Of a stretch of DNA of 64,000 nt, positions 26,876 through 35,620 are shown in pieces (the first letter of the stretch is position 1; each line of letters opens with the position of its first letter). Source of the stretch: an uncultured Chitinophaga sp. (GTDB lineage Bacteria > Bacteroidota > Bacteroidia > Chitinophagales > Chitinophagaceae). A program made the translations under genes and the position numbers. The DNA lies in contig NZ_CALEJS010000039.1 of the NCBI RefSeq assembly GCF_937898475.1, forward strand, positions 1 to 64,000, given 5' to 3'. The notes beneath the pieces were generated by a model that worked only from the letters and a program-made list of their open reading frames with translations, was not told the origin of the DNA and made no database searches.

Positions 26876-27478
26876 ATGGCTGGTACAACAAAAGTAAACT
26901 CCAGAACATCATCCAGGTCAAGAACAACAAACTCCAGATCATCATCAGCATCATCCAGATCCTCTTCCCGCGGCAGGAACGAGGAGCAGTCTAAATTTCA
27001 TAACCTGTTCCTGGATGAACTGAAAGATATTTACTGGGCAGAAAAACATCTCGTAAAAGCATTACCCAAGATGCAAAAGGCCGCTACCTCTGAAGAACTG
27101 GCAGCAGCAATAGAAGAACATACTGTAGTAACCAAAGAACATGTGAGCCGCCTGGAACAAATATTTGAAATGCTCGGCGTAAGAGCAATGGGCAAGAAAT
27201 GCGAAGCTATGGAAGGACTGATAGCAGAAGGTCAGACAGTGATCGAAGACACCGATGAGGATACTGCAGTACGTGATGCCGGACTGATCATAGCCGCACA
27301 GAAAATTGAGCATTACGAAATAGCTTCTTATGGCAGCCTCTGTGCACTGGCAACTAAAATGGGGCAAAATGAAATAGCCTCCCTGCTGGAGCAAACACTG
27401 AACGAGGAAAAGGAAACCGATCAGCAACTTACCGAAATTGCAGAGACTTCTATAAACGAAGAAGCCGCTACAGAATAA
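26876..27478 (+). CDS. DUF892 ferritin-like protein with Arg/Ser-rich tail
   Basis: YciE/YciF-type four-helix protein of 200 residues. The domain (about 40-195) has FHNLFLDELKDIYWAEKHLVKAL, the EEH/EHVSRLE helix and the closing QKIEHYEIASYGSLCALA with carboxylates placed to bind a di-metal centre. The first 38 residues are unusual: almost only Ser, Arg, Thr and Asn in SR/RS repeats, positively charged and disordered. Such tails can bind nucleic acid, but this is inference. Family members are linked to stress responses; the reaction is unknown. A hairpin at 27510-27541 probably ends the unit. Confidence 0.88.
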   Translation: MAGTTKVNSRTSSRSRTTNSRSSSASSRSSSRGRNEEQSKFHNLFLDELKDIYWAEKHLVKALPKMQKAATSEELAAAIEEHTVVTKEHVSRLEQIFEMLGVRAMGKKCEAMEGLIAEGQTVIEDTDEDTAVRDAGLIIAAQKIEHYEIASYGSLCALATKMGQNEIASLLEQTLNEEKETDQQLTEIAETSINEEAATE

Positions 27479-27509
27479 AGAAGCTGTATTTGTTGGATGG
27501 AAACCCGAT

Positions 27510-27541
27510 AAGGCCTCTGCATACACTATGTTGGAGGCCTT
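27510..27541 (+). terminator. Hairpin after the DUF892 gene
   Basis: AAGGCCTC (27510-27517) pairs perfectly with GAGGCCTT (27534-27541) over a 16-base loop. The following TTCTGG is only a poor T-tract, so termination may be weak. Confidence 0.45.
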
Positions 27542-27568
27542 TCTGGTAAAACGTGTTAAACTATATTC

Positions 27569-28087
27569 ATGCAGGAATATCTGGATTATATATGCAAATA
27601 CTGCCAGGCGGAGGGCCTTACCATTGCCGTGGCCGAAAGTGTTACGGCAGGTTATCTGCAGGTGCATTTCAGCAGGGCCAGCGGCGCCACCGGTTTTTTC
27701 CAGGGCGGCATTACTGCTTACAATGTTGGGCAGAAAGTAAAGCACCTGGGTGTAGAACCTATACATGCCCAGGCTGTAAATGCAGTATCGCCTGAGGTAG
27801 CTGCCGAGATGGCATTGGGCGTATGCACGCTGTTCAATTGTAATGCCGGCATTGCCGTAACAGGATATGCCGCACCGGTGCCCGAACTGAATATCACCGA
27901 CTTGTTTGCTTACTATGCCATTGCCTGTAAAGGAAGGATCATCGCCTCGGGCAAAATTATACCTTCGGCAGGACATCCGGAAGAGGTAATGCAGGAATAT
28001 GCGCGGGAAATCATTTACACCTGCTATGGCCGTTTTAAGGAATATAGATTCAGTACGCTCAATGGAGGAGCAACCAAGAACGGTTAG
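27569..28087 (+). CDS. CinA C-terminal family, NMN amidohydrolase-like
   Basis: Stand-alone CinA-C (PncC) domain of 172 residues. The family removes the amide of nicotinamide mononucleotide, recycling a by-product of NAD-dependent DNA ligation. Visible motifs are TIAVAESVTAGYLQ, SGATGFFQGGITAYN, VSPEVAAEMALGV and the AGIAVTGYAAP loop. In the last motif, the usual G-x-AGP is replaced by YAAP, so activity is not certain. The CinA N-terminal nucleotide-binding domain is absent. It sits 3 bp before the topoisomerase IB gene. Confidence 0.87.
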   Translation: MQEYLDYICKYCQAEGLTIAVAESVTAGYLQVHFSRASGATGFFQGGITAYNVGQKVKHLGVEPIHAQAVNAVSPEVAAEMALGVCTLFNCNAGIAVTGYAAPVPELNITDLFAYYAIACKGRIIASGKIIPSAGHPEEVMQEYAREIIYTCYGRFKEYRFSTLNGGATKNG

Positions 28088-28090
28088 TAT

Positions 28091-29152
28091 ATGGCGAACA
28101 TTGATATATTAGCTGCCGATCCCGTTATTACCGCCCGGGCCGCCAGGCTGCGGTATGTGAAACCCAATACGGCAGGCTATGCAAGGGTAAAGCGTGGAGA
28201 TGAAATGTACTATACGGACCAGGACGGCCGGCGGATCACAGATGAAGATACACTGGAACGTATCCGCAAACTGGTACTGCCACCGGCATGGGAACAGGTA
28301 TGGATATGCCCCTGGCCTAATGGCCACCTGCAGGCCACCGGCATAGATGCCATGGGCCGCAAACAATATCGTTATCATACTACCTGGGCCCAGGTACGCA
28401 ATGAAACAAAGTACGACCGCCTCCTACATTTTGGGGAAAAACTACCTCAGATAAGAAAGATGCTGAAGGCCAGGCTCAGGAAAAAGACGATGGATAAGGA
28501 CAAAGTGACCGCCGTTGCACTGAGTGTACTGCAGGAGACCTGGATAAGGGTAGGGAATGCCGCTTATGAGAAATTATACGGCTCCTATGGGCTTACCACA
28601 CTCCGTAACCAGCATGTAAAGATTAACGGTAATACGCTGTTTTTCCATTTTAAAGGTAAGAAAGGAGTTGTGCAGCGTATCGTGATCAAACATAGCTCAC
28701 TGGCAAAGCTGTTAAGAAAAATGAAGGATATTCCTGGCCAGGAATTGTTTCAATACTATGATGAACAGGGTGAGACAAAGACCCTGGACTCGGGAGATGT
28801 AAATGATTTCCTGAAGGAGTGCACCGGCGAAGATTATACCTGTAAAGATTTCCGGACCTGGGCAGGTACGGTACATGCCCTTAACCAGCTGGCAGACCTG
28901 GCGCCCTTTACCACAGCCGCCGGCTGTAAGCGCAATATTGTTTACGTAATTGATAGTGTTGCTGCCAAACTGGGGAATACCAGGGCCGTTTGTAAGAAGT
29001 ATTATGTGCACCCGGGATTGCTGCAGGCATATGAGAACAATGCGTTGGAACCTTACCTGCAGCAGGTGCGTAACAGCAGGAACGCGCCGGATAAGGGAGA
29101 CCTGCATAACGATGAGAAGATATTGTTAAAGTTCCTGAAGAAGCTTAAATAA
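28091..29152 (+). CDS. DNA topoisomerase IB
   Basis: Bacterial/poxvirus-type topoisomerase IB of 353 residues, relaxing supercoils through a 3'-phosphotyrosyl link. The N-terminal DNA-clamp part has RLRYVKPNTAGYARV and LVLPPAWEQVWICPWPNGHL; the catalytic part has ALSVLQETWIRVGNAAYEK (Arg), FHFKGKKG, DFRTWAGTVHAL (Arg and His) and TRAVCKKYYVHP, where Tyr304 or Tyr305 is the nucleophile. It overlaps nothing and follows the CinA-C gene by 3 bp. A hairpin at 29172 lies just beyond its stop. Confidence 0.95.
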   Translation: MANIDILAADPVITARAARLRYVKPNTAGYARVKRGDEMYYTDQDGRRITDEDTLERIRKLVLPPAWEQVWICPWPNGHLQATGIDAMGRKQYRYHTTWAQVRNETKYDRLLHFGEKLPQIRKMLKARLRKKTMDKDKVTAVALSVLQETWIRVGNAAYEKLYGSYGLTTLRNQHVKINGNTLFFHFKGKKGVVQRIVIKHSSLAKLLRKMKDIPGQELFQYYDEQGETKTLDSGDVNDFLKECTGEDYTCKDFRTWAGTVHALNQLADLAPFTTAAGCKRNIVYVIDSVAAKLGNTRAVCKKYYVHPGLLQAYENNALEPYLQQVRNSRNAPDKGDLHNDEKILLKFLKKLK

Positions 29153-29171
29153 AAGTACAGGGGGCCTCAAA

Positions 29172-29226
29172 TGCCGATGTGCTGATAAATGGACGATATC
29201 GTCTCTTTTTCATCAGCACATCAGCA
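29172..29226. repeat. Intergenic hairpin, CATCAGCA class
   Basis: Arms 29172-29186 and 29212-29226 pair over 15 positions with one wobble (ATCAGCACATCAGCA on the right). The loop holds a perfect 12-bp palindrome GACGATATCGTC (29192-29203). A third CATCAGCA copy follows at about 29233. The element separates the convergent topoisomerase and DUF genes. Confidence 0.65.
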
Positions 29227-29242
29227 CTATTGCATCAGCATA

Positions 29243-29590
29243 TCAGAATAATTCCTGCTCCTCACGATCCTCTACGGGGATCTTTTTAATGAAGTCATCA
29301 AAGCCGGTCTCCTCGTGGTTAGTGTAGGCGCCATACGCATCCAGTACATATCCTTTCTCACCGTCCTTGTCTTCCAGCAGGTACAGTATTGTAGAATCGG
29401 CAGGGTCTGACTCCCCTTCAAATCGGAAGGTTCTTACAATCTTCAGGTCTTCCGGGTTATATACCTTATTGGCTTCTGCACGCTGCATCCTTCCATGATC
29501 ACTCATTTTAAACTCGTTGTCATAACCCTTGGTTTTCATCTTGGCCATTACCTGGCTAAGCGTGGTCATTTCACCTGGTTTGTCTTGCAT
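29243..29590 (-). CDS. Conserved hypothetical protein
   Basis: Soluble protein of 115 residues from the ATG at 29590 (the frame opens at a TTG eleven codons earlier). It belongs to a small Bacteroidota family with the pattern SQVMAKMKTKGYDNEF, YNPEDLKIVRTFRFEGESD, STILYLLEDKDGEKGYVLDA and YGAYTNHEETGF. Members are sometimes labelled phosphoribosylpyrophosphate synthetase in databases, but none of that enzyme's motifs is present, so I give no function. It is divergent from the membrane protein at 29681. Confidence 0.75.
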   Translation of the reverse strand: MQDKPGEMTTLSQVMAKMKTKGYDNEFKMSDHGRMQRAEANKVYNPEDLKIVRTFRFEGESDPADSTILYLLEDKDGEKGYVLDAYGAYTNHEETGFDDFIKKIPVEDREEQELF

Positions 29591-29680
29591 AAAAAAGGGA
29601 TTTAGTTCTTGTTTAAAATCCAAAAGTTATGCCACCGGCACTTCATTTGTAAAGTTTAAAATAAACTTAAAATCAGCGAC

Positions 29681-30361
29681 ATGAATAATGATGATGATAA
29701 ACACCCGCGCCACGGTTTTTTTTACCGTAACGGCCTAACACTGACGTTTCTGCTGCTATTGATCCTTTCCCTGGGGGGACAGGCTTATACCGGCTGGCTG
29801 GAACATAATGAAGAACTGTCTGAAAAAGGAGGCGCCGCCATTTCCTTTTTGCCATACCTGGTAAGTAACCACTTCCTGGAGGCCACATTTGAAAACTGGG
29901 AAAGTGAGTTCCTGCAAATGGTTTCCTTTGTTTGTCTTACCATCTGGCTGCGACAGAAGGGTTCTGCCGAATCAAAAGACCTTGATAAGCCGGAAGAGGT
30001 AGACCGGGAGCCGCAACCTCACCCAGGCGCTCCATGGCCGGTGAAAAAGGGTGGTTTAATACTGGCCCTCTATAAACGCTCCCTGTCCCTGGTTTTCCTT
30101 CTCCTATTTATGGTATCATTTGTGTTGCATTTCAAGGGCAGCAGGGGTGATTATAATGTGGAGCAGCGGGCCATGCATAAGCCTTCGGCATCTGTGGGGG
30201 AATATCTGCTTAATAAGCGGTTCTGGTTTGAGTCGTTTCAGAACTGGCAAAGTGAATTCATGTCTGTTGCAGCCATTGTATTTCTTACCATTTACCTGCG
30301 GCAACAGGGATCGTCGCAATCAAAACCGGTGGATGCGCCGCATAGTCAAACAGGTGAATAA
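29681..30361 (+). CDS. Internally duplicated membrane protein (DUF6766-like)
   Basis: Protein of 226 residues made of two similar halves. Each half has a membrane helix (LTLTFLLLLILSLGGQAYTGW; SLSLVFLLLFMVSFVLHF), an extracytoplasmic loop, a motif around F-x-NW-x-SEF (FENWESEFLQM; FQNWQSEFMSV), a second helix and an ending LRQKGSAESK or LRQQGSSQSK. The halves are joined by an acidic, Pro-rich cytoplasmic linker (about 104-127). The function is unknown. It lies 21 bp before ku and is probably co-transcribed with the end-joining genes. Confidence 0.8.
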   Translation: MNNDDDKHPRHGFFYRNGLTLTFLLLLILSLGGQAYTGWLEHNEELSEKGGAAISFLPYLVSNHFLEATFENWESEFLQMVSFVCLTIWLRQKGSAESKDLDKPEEVDREPQPHPGAPWPVKKGGLILALYKRSLSLVFLLLFMVSFVLHFKGSRGDYNVEQRAMHKPSASVGEYLLNKRFWFESFQNWQSEFMSVAAIVFLTIYLRQQGSSQSKPVDAPHSQTGE

Positions 30362-30382
30362 CAACTGTAAATAACTACGCTT

Positions 30383-31180
30383 ATGAGATCAATATGGTCA
30401 GGAGCAATTGGTTTCGGACTGGTGAACATACCAGTGAAACTATACAGCGCCGTACAGGACAGCCGGCTGGACCTGGATATGCTGGACAAGAAGAATCACG
30501 CCCGCATCCGGTTTCAGCGCGTAAACGAAGACACGGGTAAAGAGGTGCCATGGGAGCAGATCGTAAAAGGTTATTTGTACAATGACGAATACGTGATACT
30601 GGAAGACGAGGATTTTGAAGCGGCCAGCCCCAAGAAAAATAAGATCATCGAAATTGAGTCTTTTGTTAAGGAAGATGAGATCGATGATATTTATTATGAA
30701 TCCCCTTATTTCATTGAGCCAGACAAAGGCGGCGCCAAAGCGTATGAATTGCTGTTTAAAACGCTGGAAAAAACCAAAAAGGTGGGGCTAAGCAGGTTTG
30801 TACTGCGCAGCAAGGAGCACCTGGCCGTGGTAAGGCCCAGAGATAATTACATGCTTTTACAGCAATTGCGTTTTGAACAGGAACTACGCACACCCGATGA
30901 TCTTACATTGCCCGACGCCCGTACCAAAATCAGTAAAAGAGAACTGGATATGGCTGAAGAGCTGGTGAAACAATACAGCGCCCCTTTTGATATCAGCCAG
31001 TATAAAGATGAATATACCGCAGAACTGATGAAGATCATTAAGGCTAAAGCTGCAGGCAAACGTCCTACAGTGAAGAAAATGAAAGTCGTACATACCAAGA
31101 GCGACGACCTGTTCGATCAGCTGAAGGCCAGTCTTGGCAATGGCAGCGGCCGGAGCGGTACTAAAAAACGTGCATCATGA
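30383..31180 (+). CDS. ku: Ku protein, non-homologous end joining
   Basis: Bacterial Ku of 265 residues, the homodimeric ring that binds broken DNA ends and recruits ligase D. It begins SIWSGAIGFGLVNIPVKLY, the family's hallmark, and has IRFQRVNEDTGKEVPWEQIVKGY, YFIEPDKGGAKAYELL and VLRSKEHLAVVRP in the bridge region. A basic C-terminal tail (GKRPTVKKMKVVH and GRSGTKKRAS) fits DNA or ligase binding. Its last codons overlap the ATG of ligD by 4 bp, so the two are translationally coupled. Confidence 0.96.
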   Translation: MRSIWSGAIGFGLVNIPVKLYSAVQDSRLDLDMLDKKNHARIRFQRVNEDTGKEVPWEQIVKGYLYNDEYVILEDEDFEAASPKKNKIIEIESFVKEDEIDDIYYESPYFIEPDKGGAKAYELLFKTLEKTKKVGLSRFVLRSKEHLAVVRPRDNYMLLQQLRFEQELRTPDDLTLPDARTKISKRELDMAEELVKQYSAPFDISQYKDEYTAELMKIIKAKAAGKRPTVKKMKVVHTKSDDLFDQLKASLGNGSGRSGTKKRAS

Positions 31181-33735
31181 GTCTTACCACGTACAAAAAC
31201 AAACGGAACTTTAGCAACACCGCAGAACCTGAGGGAGGAAAAAGCAAAAAAGGAACGCATATATTCGTGGTGCAACGCCATCATGCTTCCCGTATCCACT
31301 ATGATTTCCGCCTGGAGGTAGCAGGCGTGCTTAAAAGCTGGGCAGTACCAAAAGGGCCCTCCCTGAACCCGGGAGATAAACGCCTGGCCATGCATGTGGA
31401 AGACCACCCTTATGACTACAAAGATTTTGAAGGAGAGATACCCGCCGGTAATTATGGCGCAGGCACTGTCTATATATGGGACAAAGGATCGTTTGAACTC
31501 TTGCATGCAGACGGAAAGGATTTTGACAAAACCGCGCTGAAAGAAATTAAAGAGGGCAACCTTAAAATTGTGCTGAAAGGAAAGAAACTGAAAGGTGAAT
31601 TTGCATTGGTGAAAATGAAGGGACGTGAAGAAAATTCATGGCTCCTGCTGAAGCATAAAGATAAGTATGCAGTAACGGCCGCATATAACAGCGAAGATTA
31701 TACGCCGAAACGAGTAATAGAGAAAGGCATCCGTTTTAAGGAAAAGGAGCATCCGGGCCGGGCACCGGCTAAAAAGGTTGCCGTTAAAAAAAAAGCCCGG
31801 CCGGCAAAAAAGCTGAAGGCCGGAACCGCCGCTCCGCCAAAGAAGTATAAACCTGCGCTGGCCACCCTGGTAGACCAGCCATTCAGCCGTGAGGGCTGGT
31901 TGTTTGAGCCTAAATGGGATGGTTACCGCGCTATCGCGGAGGTACATAAAGGTAAGGCCGATCTCTATTCGCGTAAACACACCTCATTTAACAAAGATTA
32001 TCCACAGATAGTTAAATCCGTAGAGAAAATTGCGCACAGTGTGGTGCTGGACGGAGAGATAGTTGTGCTTGACAGTAAAGGGCAGTCAGACTTCCAGGCC
32101 CTCCAGAACTACAGAAACAGTGGCAAGGGCAAGCTTACTTACATGGTGTTTGACCTGTTATACCTGAATGGAGAAGATACGCGCCAGCTTACCCTGACAG
32201 AAAGGAAGGCTTTGCTGAAAGAAGTGATAAAGCAGCTGGGTGATAAAGCCATCCAATATTCCAATCATGTAATGAAGAATGGAGAGCAGTTGTTCAGAAA
32301 AGCGGCAGAGAAAGGGCTGGAAGGTATTATCGCAAAGAAGGCGGACAGTGTGTATGAGGAAAACAGGCGTACCATGAACTGGCTGAAGATAAAAATTACC
32401 AATCAGCAGGAGGCCATTATTTGTGGTTACACGGCTCCCCGTGGCAGCCGCAAAAAGATTGGCGCTTTGGTACTGGGCGTACAGGATGATAAGGGATCCC
32501 TGAGATACATTGGGCATTGCGGAGGAGGTCTCAATGCACAACTGATAGATATGCTGTATGAACAGCTGCAGCCACTTCGCCGCCAGCCCCCGGTATTTAA
32601 TGAGAAGATCAAAACCAATATGCCGGTAACCTGGGTGTCGCCGGTATTGGTGTGCCAGGTTAAATTTTCGGTCTGGACGGAAAGCGGTATTATGCGAATG
32701 CCGATCTTCCTGGGCTTACGTGAAGATAAAACGGCAAAAGAAGTTCATCAGGAAACTGCAAAACCAGTTGATATGGCCACTAAAACTAAAATTAACAACA
32801 CGCAGGAAAACGAGCGGTCCATGAAACTGAACGGGAAAAATGTTCCGCTCAGTAACCAGCAGAAGATCTACTGGCCGGATGAAAAGATCACCAAAGGTGA
32901 GCTGATCGATTATTACATGGGAGTAGCATCCACCCTGCTGCCTTATCTTAAAGACAGACCCCTCAGCCTGCACCGTTTTCCCAACGGCATCAAGGGCAGC
33001 AGTTTTTATCAGAAAGACCTTGACGTGGAAACGATTCCCGCCTGGATCAAAACAGTTCCCTTGCATGCCTCTTCTACCGGTAAAGATGTGGATTACCTGG
33101 TATGTAATAACGAAGCTACACTGGCCTACATGGTTAATCTAGGCTGTATCGAGGTGAACCCCTGGCTGTCACGCACCAGCCGTCTTGACCAGCCGGATTA
33201 TGTGGTGATGGACCTTGATCCGGAGGCGATCAGCTTTAATGCCGTAGTAGAAACCGCTCTTTGTATCAAAGAGATACTGGACGGTATGAAGGTGTCTGCC
33301 TATTGTAAAACCTCCGGAGCTTCAGGATTGCATATCTATATACCTACGGGTGCGAAATATGCGTACGAAACCTGCCGCCTGTTTGCGGAATATATTGCAC
33401 GGCAAACCCATCAGCAGTTACCGGGTATTACCAGTATTGTAAGAGCGAAATCGCAGCGAAAAAAGAAGGTGTATGTGGATTATCTGCAGAACAGTCGCGG
33501 ACAGACGGTTGCGGCGCCCTATTCAGTACGCCCGCAACCAGGTGCAACAGTGTCCGCGCCACTGGAGTGGAAGGAAGTGAATGAGCGGCTCCGTATAGCG
33601 GATTTTAATATCCGGAACATGCTGACCCGTATAGCGGACAAAGGCGATCTCTGGCAACCTGTACAGCGCGAAAAGAACGATCTGAAAAAAGTGATTCAGC
33701 AGATAGAGAAGCTGGCAAAGGCGGAAATGGAATAG
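31177..33735 (+). CDS. ligD: Multifunctional DNA ligase D
   Basis: End-joining ligase of 852 residues with all three domains in the order phosphoesterase, ligase, polymerase. The 3'-phosphoesterase (about 1-160) shows HHASRIHYDFRLE; a Lys/Ala-rich linker (about 190-220) follows; the ATP-dependent ligase has its adenylation Lys246 in FEPKWDGYRA and later motifs LEGIIAKKADSVY and NWLKIK; the polymerase/primase starts near residue 549 (LSNQQKIYWPDEKITKGEL) with DLDP as its metal-binding acidic pair. With Ku it repairs double-strand breaks without a template. Confidence 0.96.
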   Translation: MSLTTYKNKRNFSNTAEPEGGKSKKGTHIFVVQRHHASRIHYDFRLEVAGVLKSWAVPKGPSLNPGDKRLAMHVEDHPYDYKDFEGEIPAGNYGAGTVYIWDKGSFELLHADGKDFDKTALKEIKEGNLKIVLKGKKLKGEFALVKMKGREENSWLLLKHKDKYAVTAAYNSEDYTPKRVIEKGIRFKEKEHPGRAPAKKVAVKKKARPAKKLKAGTAAPPKKYKPALATLVDQPFSREGWLFEPKWDGYRAIAEVHKGKADLYSRKHTSFNKDYPQIVKSVEKIAHSVVLDGEIVVLDSKGQSDFQALQNYRNSGKGKLTYMVFDLLYLNGEDTRQLTLTERKALLKEVIKQLGDKAIQYSNHVMKNGEQLFRKAAEKGLEGIIAKKADSVYEENRRTMNWLKIKITNQQEAIICGYTAPRGSRKKIGALVLGVQDDKGSLRYIGHCGGGLNAQLIDMLYEQLQPLRRQPPVFNEKIKTNMPVTWVSPVLVCQVKFSVWTESGIMRMPIFLGLREDKTAKEVHQETAKPVDMATKTKINNTQENERSMKLNGKNVPLSNQQKIYWPDEKITKGELIDYYMGVASTLLPYLKDRPLSLHRFPNGIKGSSFYQKDLDVETIPAWIKTVPLHASSTGKDVDYLVCNNEATLAYMVNLGCIEVNPWLSRTSRLDQPDYVVMDLDPEAISFNAVVETALCIKEILDGMKVSAYCKTSGASGLHIYIPTGAKYAYETCRLFAEYIARQTHQQLPGITSIVRAKSQRKKKVYVDYLQNSRGQTVAAPYSVRPQPGATVSAPLEWKEVNERLRIADFNIRNMLTRIADKGDLWQPVQREKNDLKKVIQQIEKLAKAEME

Positions 33736-33777
33736 AGTTTGTAAAATATAACAGCAGAACATTAAAACTGGTACATT

Positions 33778-34257
33778 ATGGCAACAATACATCATCCAGT
33801 AAAAGTTGGTCTCGTTTATAGTATAACCATTTCCGTTATCTCCATTATACTGACGCTTATTTTTTACATGACCAATATATACGCGGCATTATGGACCGGG
33901 TATTTTGTTAACCTGGTGCTTTTCCTGGGCGTACTGCTGGCAGTATGGCACTACTATCGTCAGCAAGGCGAGCGGGCATCTGCAAAAGCGCTGTTCATGG
34001 TTGGTTTCCGCATTACCCTGATAGTAACAGTGGTGCTTACCATCTTTACCGTGATCCTGCATCTGATTGTGCAGGCTAACCCGGGCAGCACATTAATGGC
34101 CAGTGACAGGGGCTCAATGGAAGTGGATATGCCGCGCAATTTCTGGATATTCCTGATCAGTAACGTCCTTTTCTCCAACGGTATAGTAGGCTTGCTGGCG
34201 GCCTTAATGGGCGCCGCCTATTTTAAACGTAACCAGAAGAGTGCAGGTGGGGATTGA
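33778..34257 (+). CDS. DUF4199-like four-helix membrane protein
   Basis: Membrane protein of 159 residues with four predicted helices (about 8-30, 38-58, 75-97 and 125-148) and the layout of the Bacteroidota DUF4199 family: a KVGLVYSITISVISIILTL start, a short YYRQQGE connector and a closing GLLAALMGAAYFKRN. Function is unknown. It lies 42 bp after ligD and converges on the chromate transporter gene with 24 bp between stops. The family call is moderately sure. Confidence 0.72.
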   Translation: MATIHHPVKVGLVYSITISVISIILTLIFYMTNIYAALWTGYFVNLVLFLGVLLAVWHYYRQQGERASAKALFMVGFRITLIVTVVLTIFTVILHLIVQANPGSTLMASDRGSMEVDMPRNFWIFLISNVLFSNGIVGLLAALMGAAYFKRNQKSAGGD

Positions 34258-34281
34258 TATACTTTGGTTATAACGTCCTGC

Positions 34282-35484
34282 TCAGAACCACCAGCCCAGT
34301 AACAAACAGGCCAATACAATAAAGGGAGAAGGGAGCTGCGTTTTGCATAACAGCAGCAGTGTAAAGATCATCACCGCCATGTTATACCAGTTAACAGGAA
34401 CGGTAAATATCGCGATGAACAGCATGACAGTGGCTGCCCACATAATGCCTACCACAACGGCATTGATACCTTCCAGGGCCCGGTATATCACCACATACTT
34501 TTTCAGATTATGCCATATCGGGAAGAAGAACAGTACCAGTAACAAACTGGGAAGAAAAATGGCCAGCGGCGCCAGCAAACAGCCCAGGAACTGGTAGCCC
34601 ATTCCCAGGTTGCGCATTACCATCCCCCCAACATAGGCGGACATCGAAAAGGTGGGCCCCGGCAGGGCGCGCATAATACCTGCGCCGGTGAGCAGCTCTT
34701 CTGCCGTCATAAACTGTGTTTTGGCGCGGGTCACATATTGTTCCAGTATCATGGCGATCAGGATATCGCCCCCGCCAAATACCAGGCTGCCGAAACGGTA
34801 AAAGTTCTCAAAAAGGTTAAACGGTCTCCTGGTGATCCAGTTATGTGTACGGGCCAGCTCTGAGAAAAAGCCAGCCATGATGAACAGCAATGCAAACAGC
34901 CATAAATTTGTCCACTGGATCTTACGGGGCTTCTCTGTAGACCCCGGGATGCGTTTATTACTGAAATTGGAAACAATACCACCTAATATGATCAGTACCG
35001 GAAAGGTCCAGGGAGATTTCAGGAACAGGGAGGCCAGCATGGCGCCGAGCATGATGCCAAATGTGGCCGTATTGCGGATGCTGATATTATAAGCCCTGAT
35101 GCCCCCAAAGGCCAGGAAGCCAACGGCCATGGGTTGTACAAATTTGAAGATATCTACATTAAGCGCTTTCTTATCAAAATACTGGAGCAGGAAACTAAGA
35201 GAGCCCATTAGCAGGCAGGCAGGGGTAACCCAGATCAGCAGCGTAAGAACGGCCAGCGGCACGCCCCCCCGTTTGTAACCAATAAGGGTAAGCGTCTGCG
35301 AGGAAGAAGCGCCTGGCAGCAACTGGCAGAAAGCGTTGTATTCCATCAACTCTTCTTCCGTAACATCTTTACGTTGCTGCACAAACGTTTTGAGCATCAT
35401 TGCCAGATGGCCCTGAGGGCCGCCATAGGCGGTAATGCTATGAAACAATACAGCTTTTAAAAAAGGAATGTGACGTAGGAACAC
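34282..35484 (-). CDS. Chromate transporter family protein (ChrA)
   Basis: CHR-family inner-membrane transporter of 400 residues, built from two homologous halves, each opening with the family motif: FHSITAYGGPQGHLAMM with LPGASSSQTLTLIG in the first, and FGSLVFGGGDILIAMI with RALPGPTFSMSAYVG in the second. About ten to twelve membrane helices. Members can extrude chromate driven by the proton gradient, but many never meet chromate and the natural substrate is open. It seems to be monocistronic; a long hairpin at 35503 separates it from the oxygenase. Confidence 0.88.
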   Translation of the reverse strand: MFLRHIPFLKAVLFHSITAYGGPQGHLAMMLKTFVQQRKDVTEEELMEYNAFCQLLPGASSSQTLTLIGYKRGGVPLAVLTLLIWVTPACLLMGSLSFLLQYFDKKALNVDIFKFVQPMAVGFLAFGGIRAYNISIRNTATFGIMLGAMLASLFLKSPWTFPVLIILGGIVSNFSNKRIPGSTEKPRKIQWTNLWLFALLFIMAGFFSELARTHNWITRRPFNLFENFYRFGSLVFGGGDILIAMILEQYVTRAKTQFMTAEELLTGAGIMRALPGPTFSMSAYVGGMVMRNLGMGYQFLGCLLAPLAIFLPSLLLVLFFFPIWHNLKKYVVIYRALEGINAVVVGIMWAATVMLFIAIFTVPVNWYNMAVMIFTLLLLCKTQLPSPFIVLACLLLGWWF

Positions 35485-35502
35485 GGCCCAATTTAAAAAT
35501 AA

Positions 35503-35619
35503 ATTTCAAATTCCAATTTCCAAATACCAAATCCCAGTACTCAGATTCCAAACGTGCAATCATCTTCACGATATTCTCCGCGTTTTGGAATTTGGAATTT
35601 GGATTTTGGAATTTGAAAT
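35503..35619. repeat. Intergenic long hairpin, CCAAATTCC class
   Basis: About 37 bases (35503-35539) pair with 35583-35619 with only a few mismatches, around a 43-base loop. Both arms are built from CAAATTCCAA-type words. The same word family builds the element at 53311. It lies between the chrA and oxygenase genes. Confidence 0.7.
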
Positions 35620-35620
35620 A

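Noticed and set aside
27062..27976. Minus-strand frame of 304 codons across DUF892 and CinA-C
   Set aside because: It covers two well-supported genes on the plus strand and reads as Cys/Phe/Tyr-rich noise.
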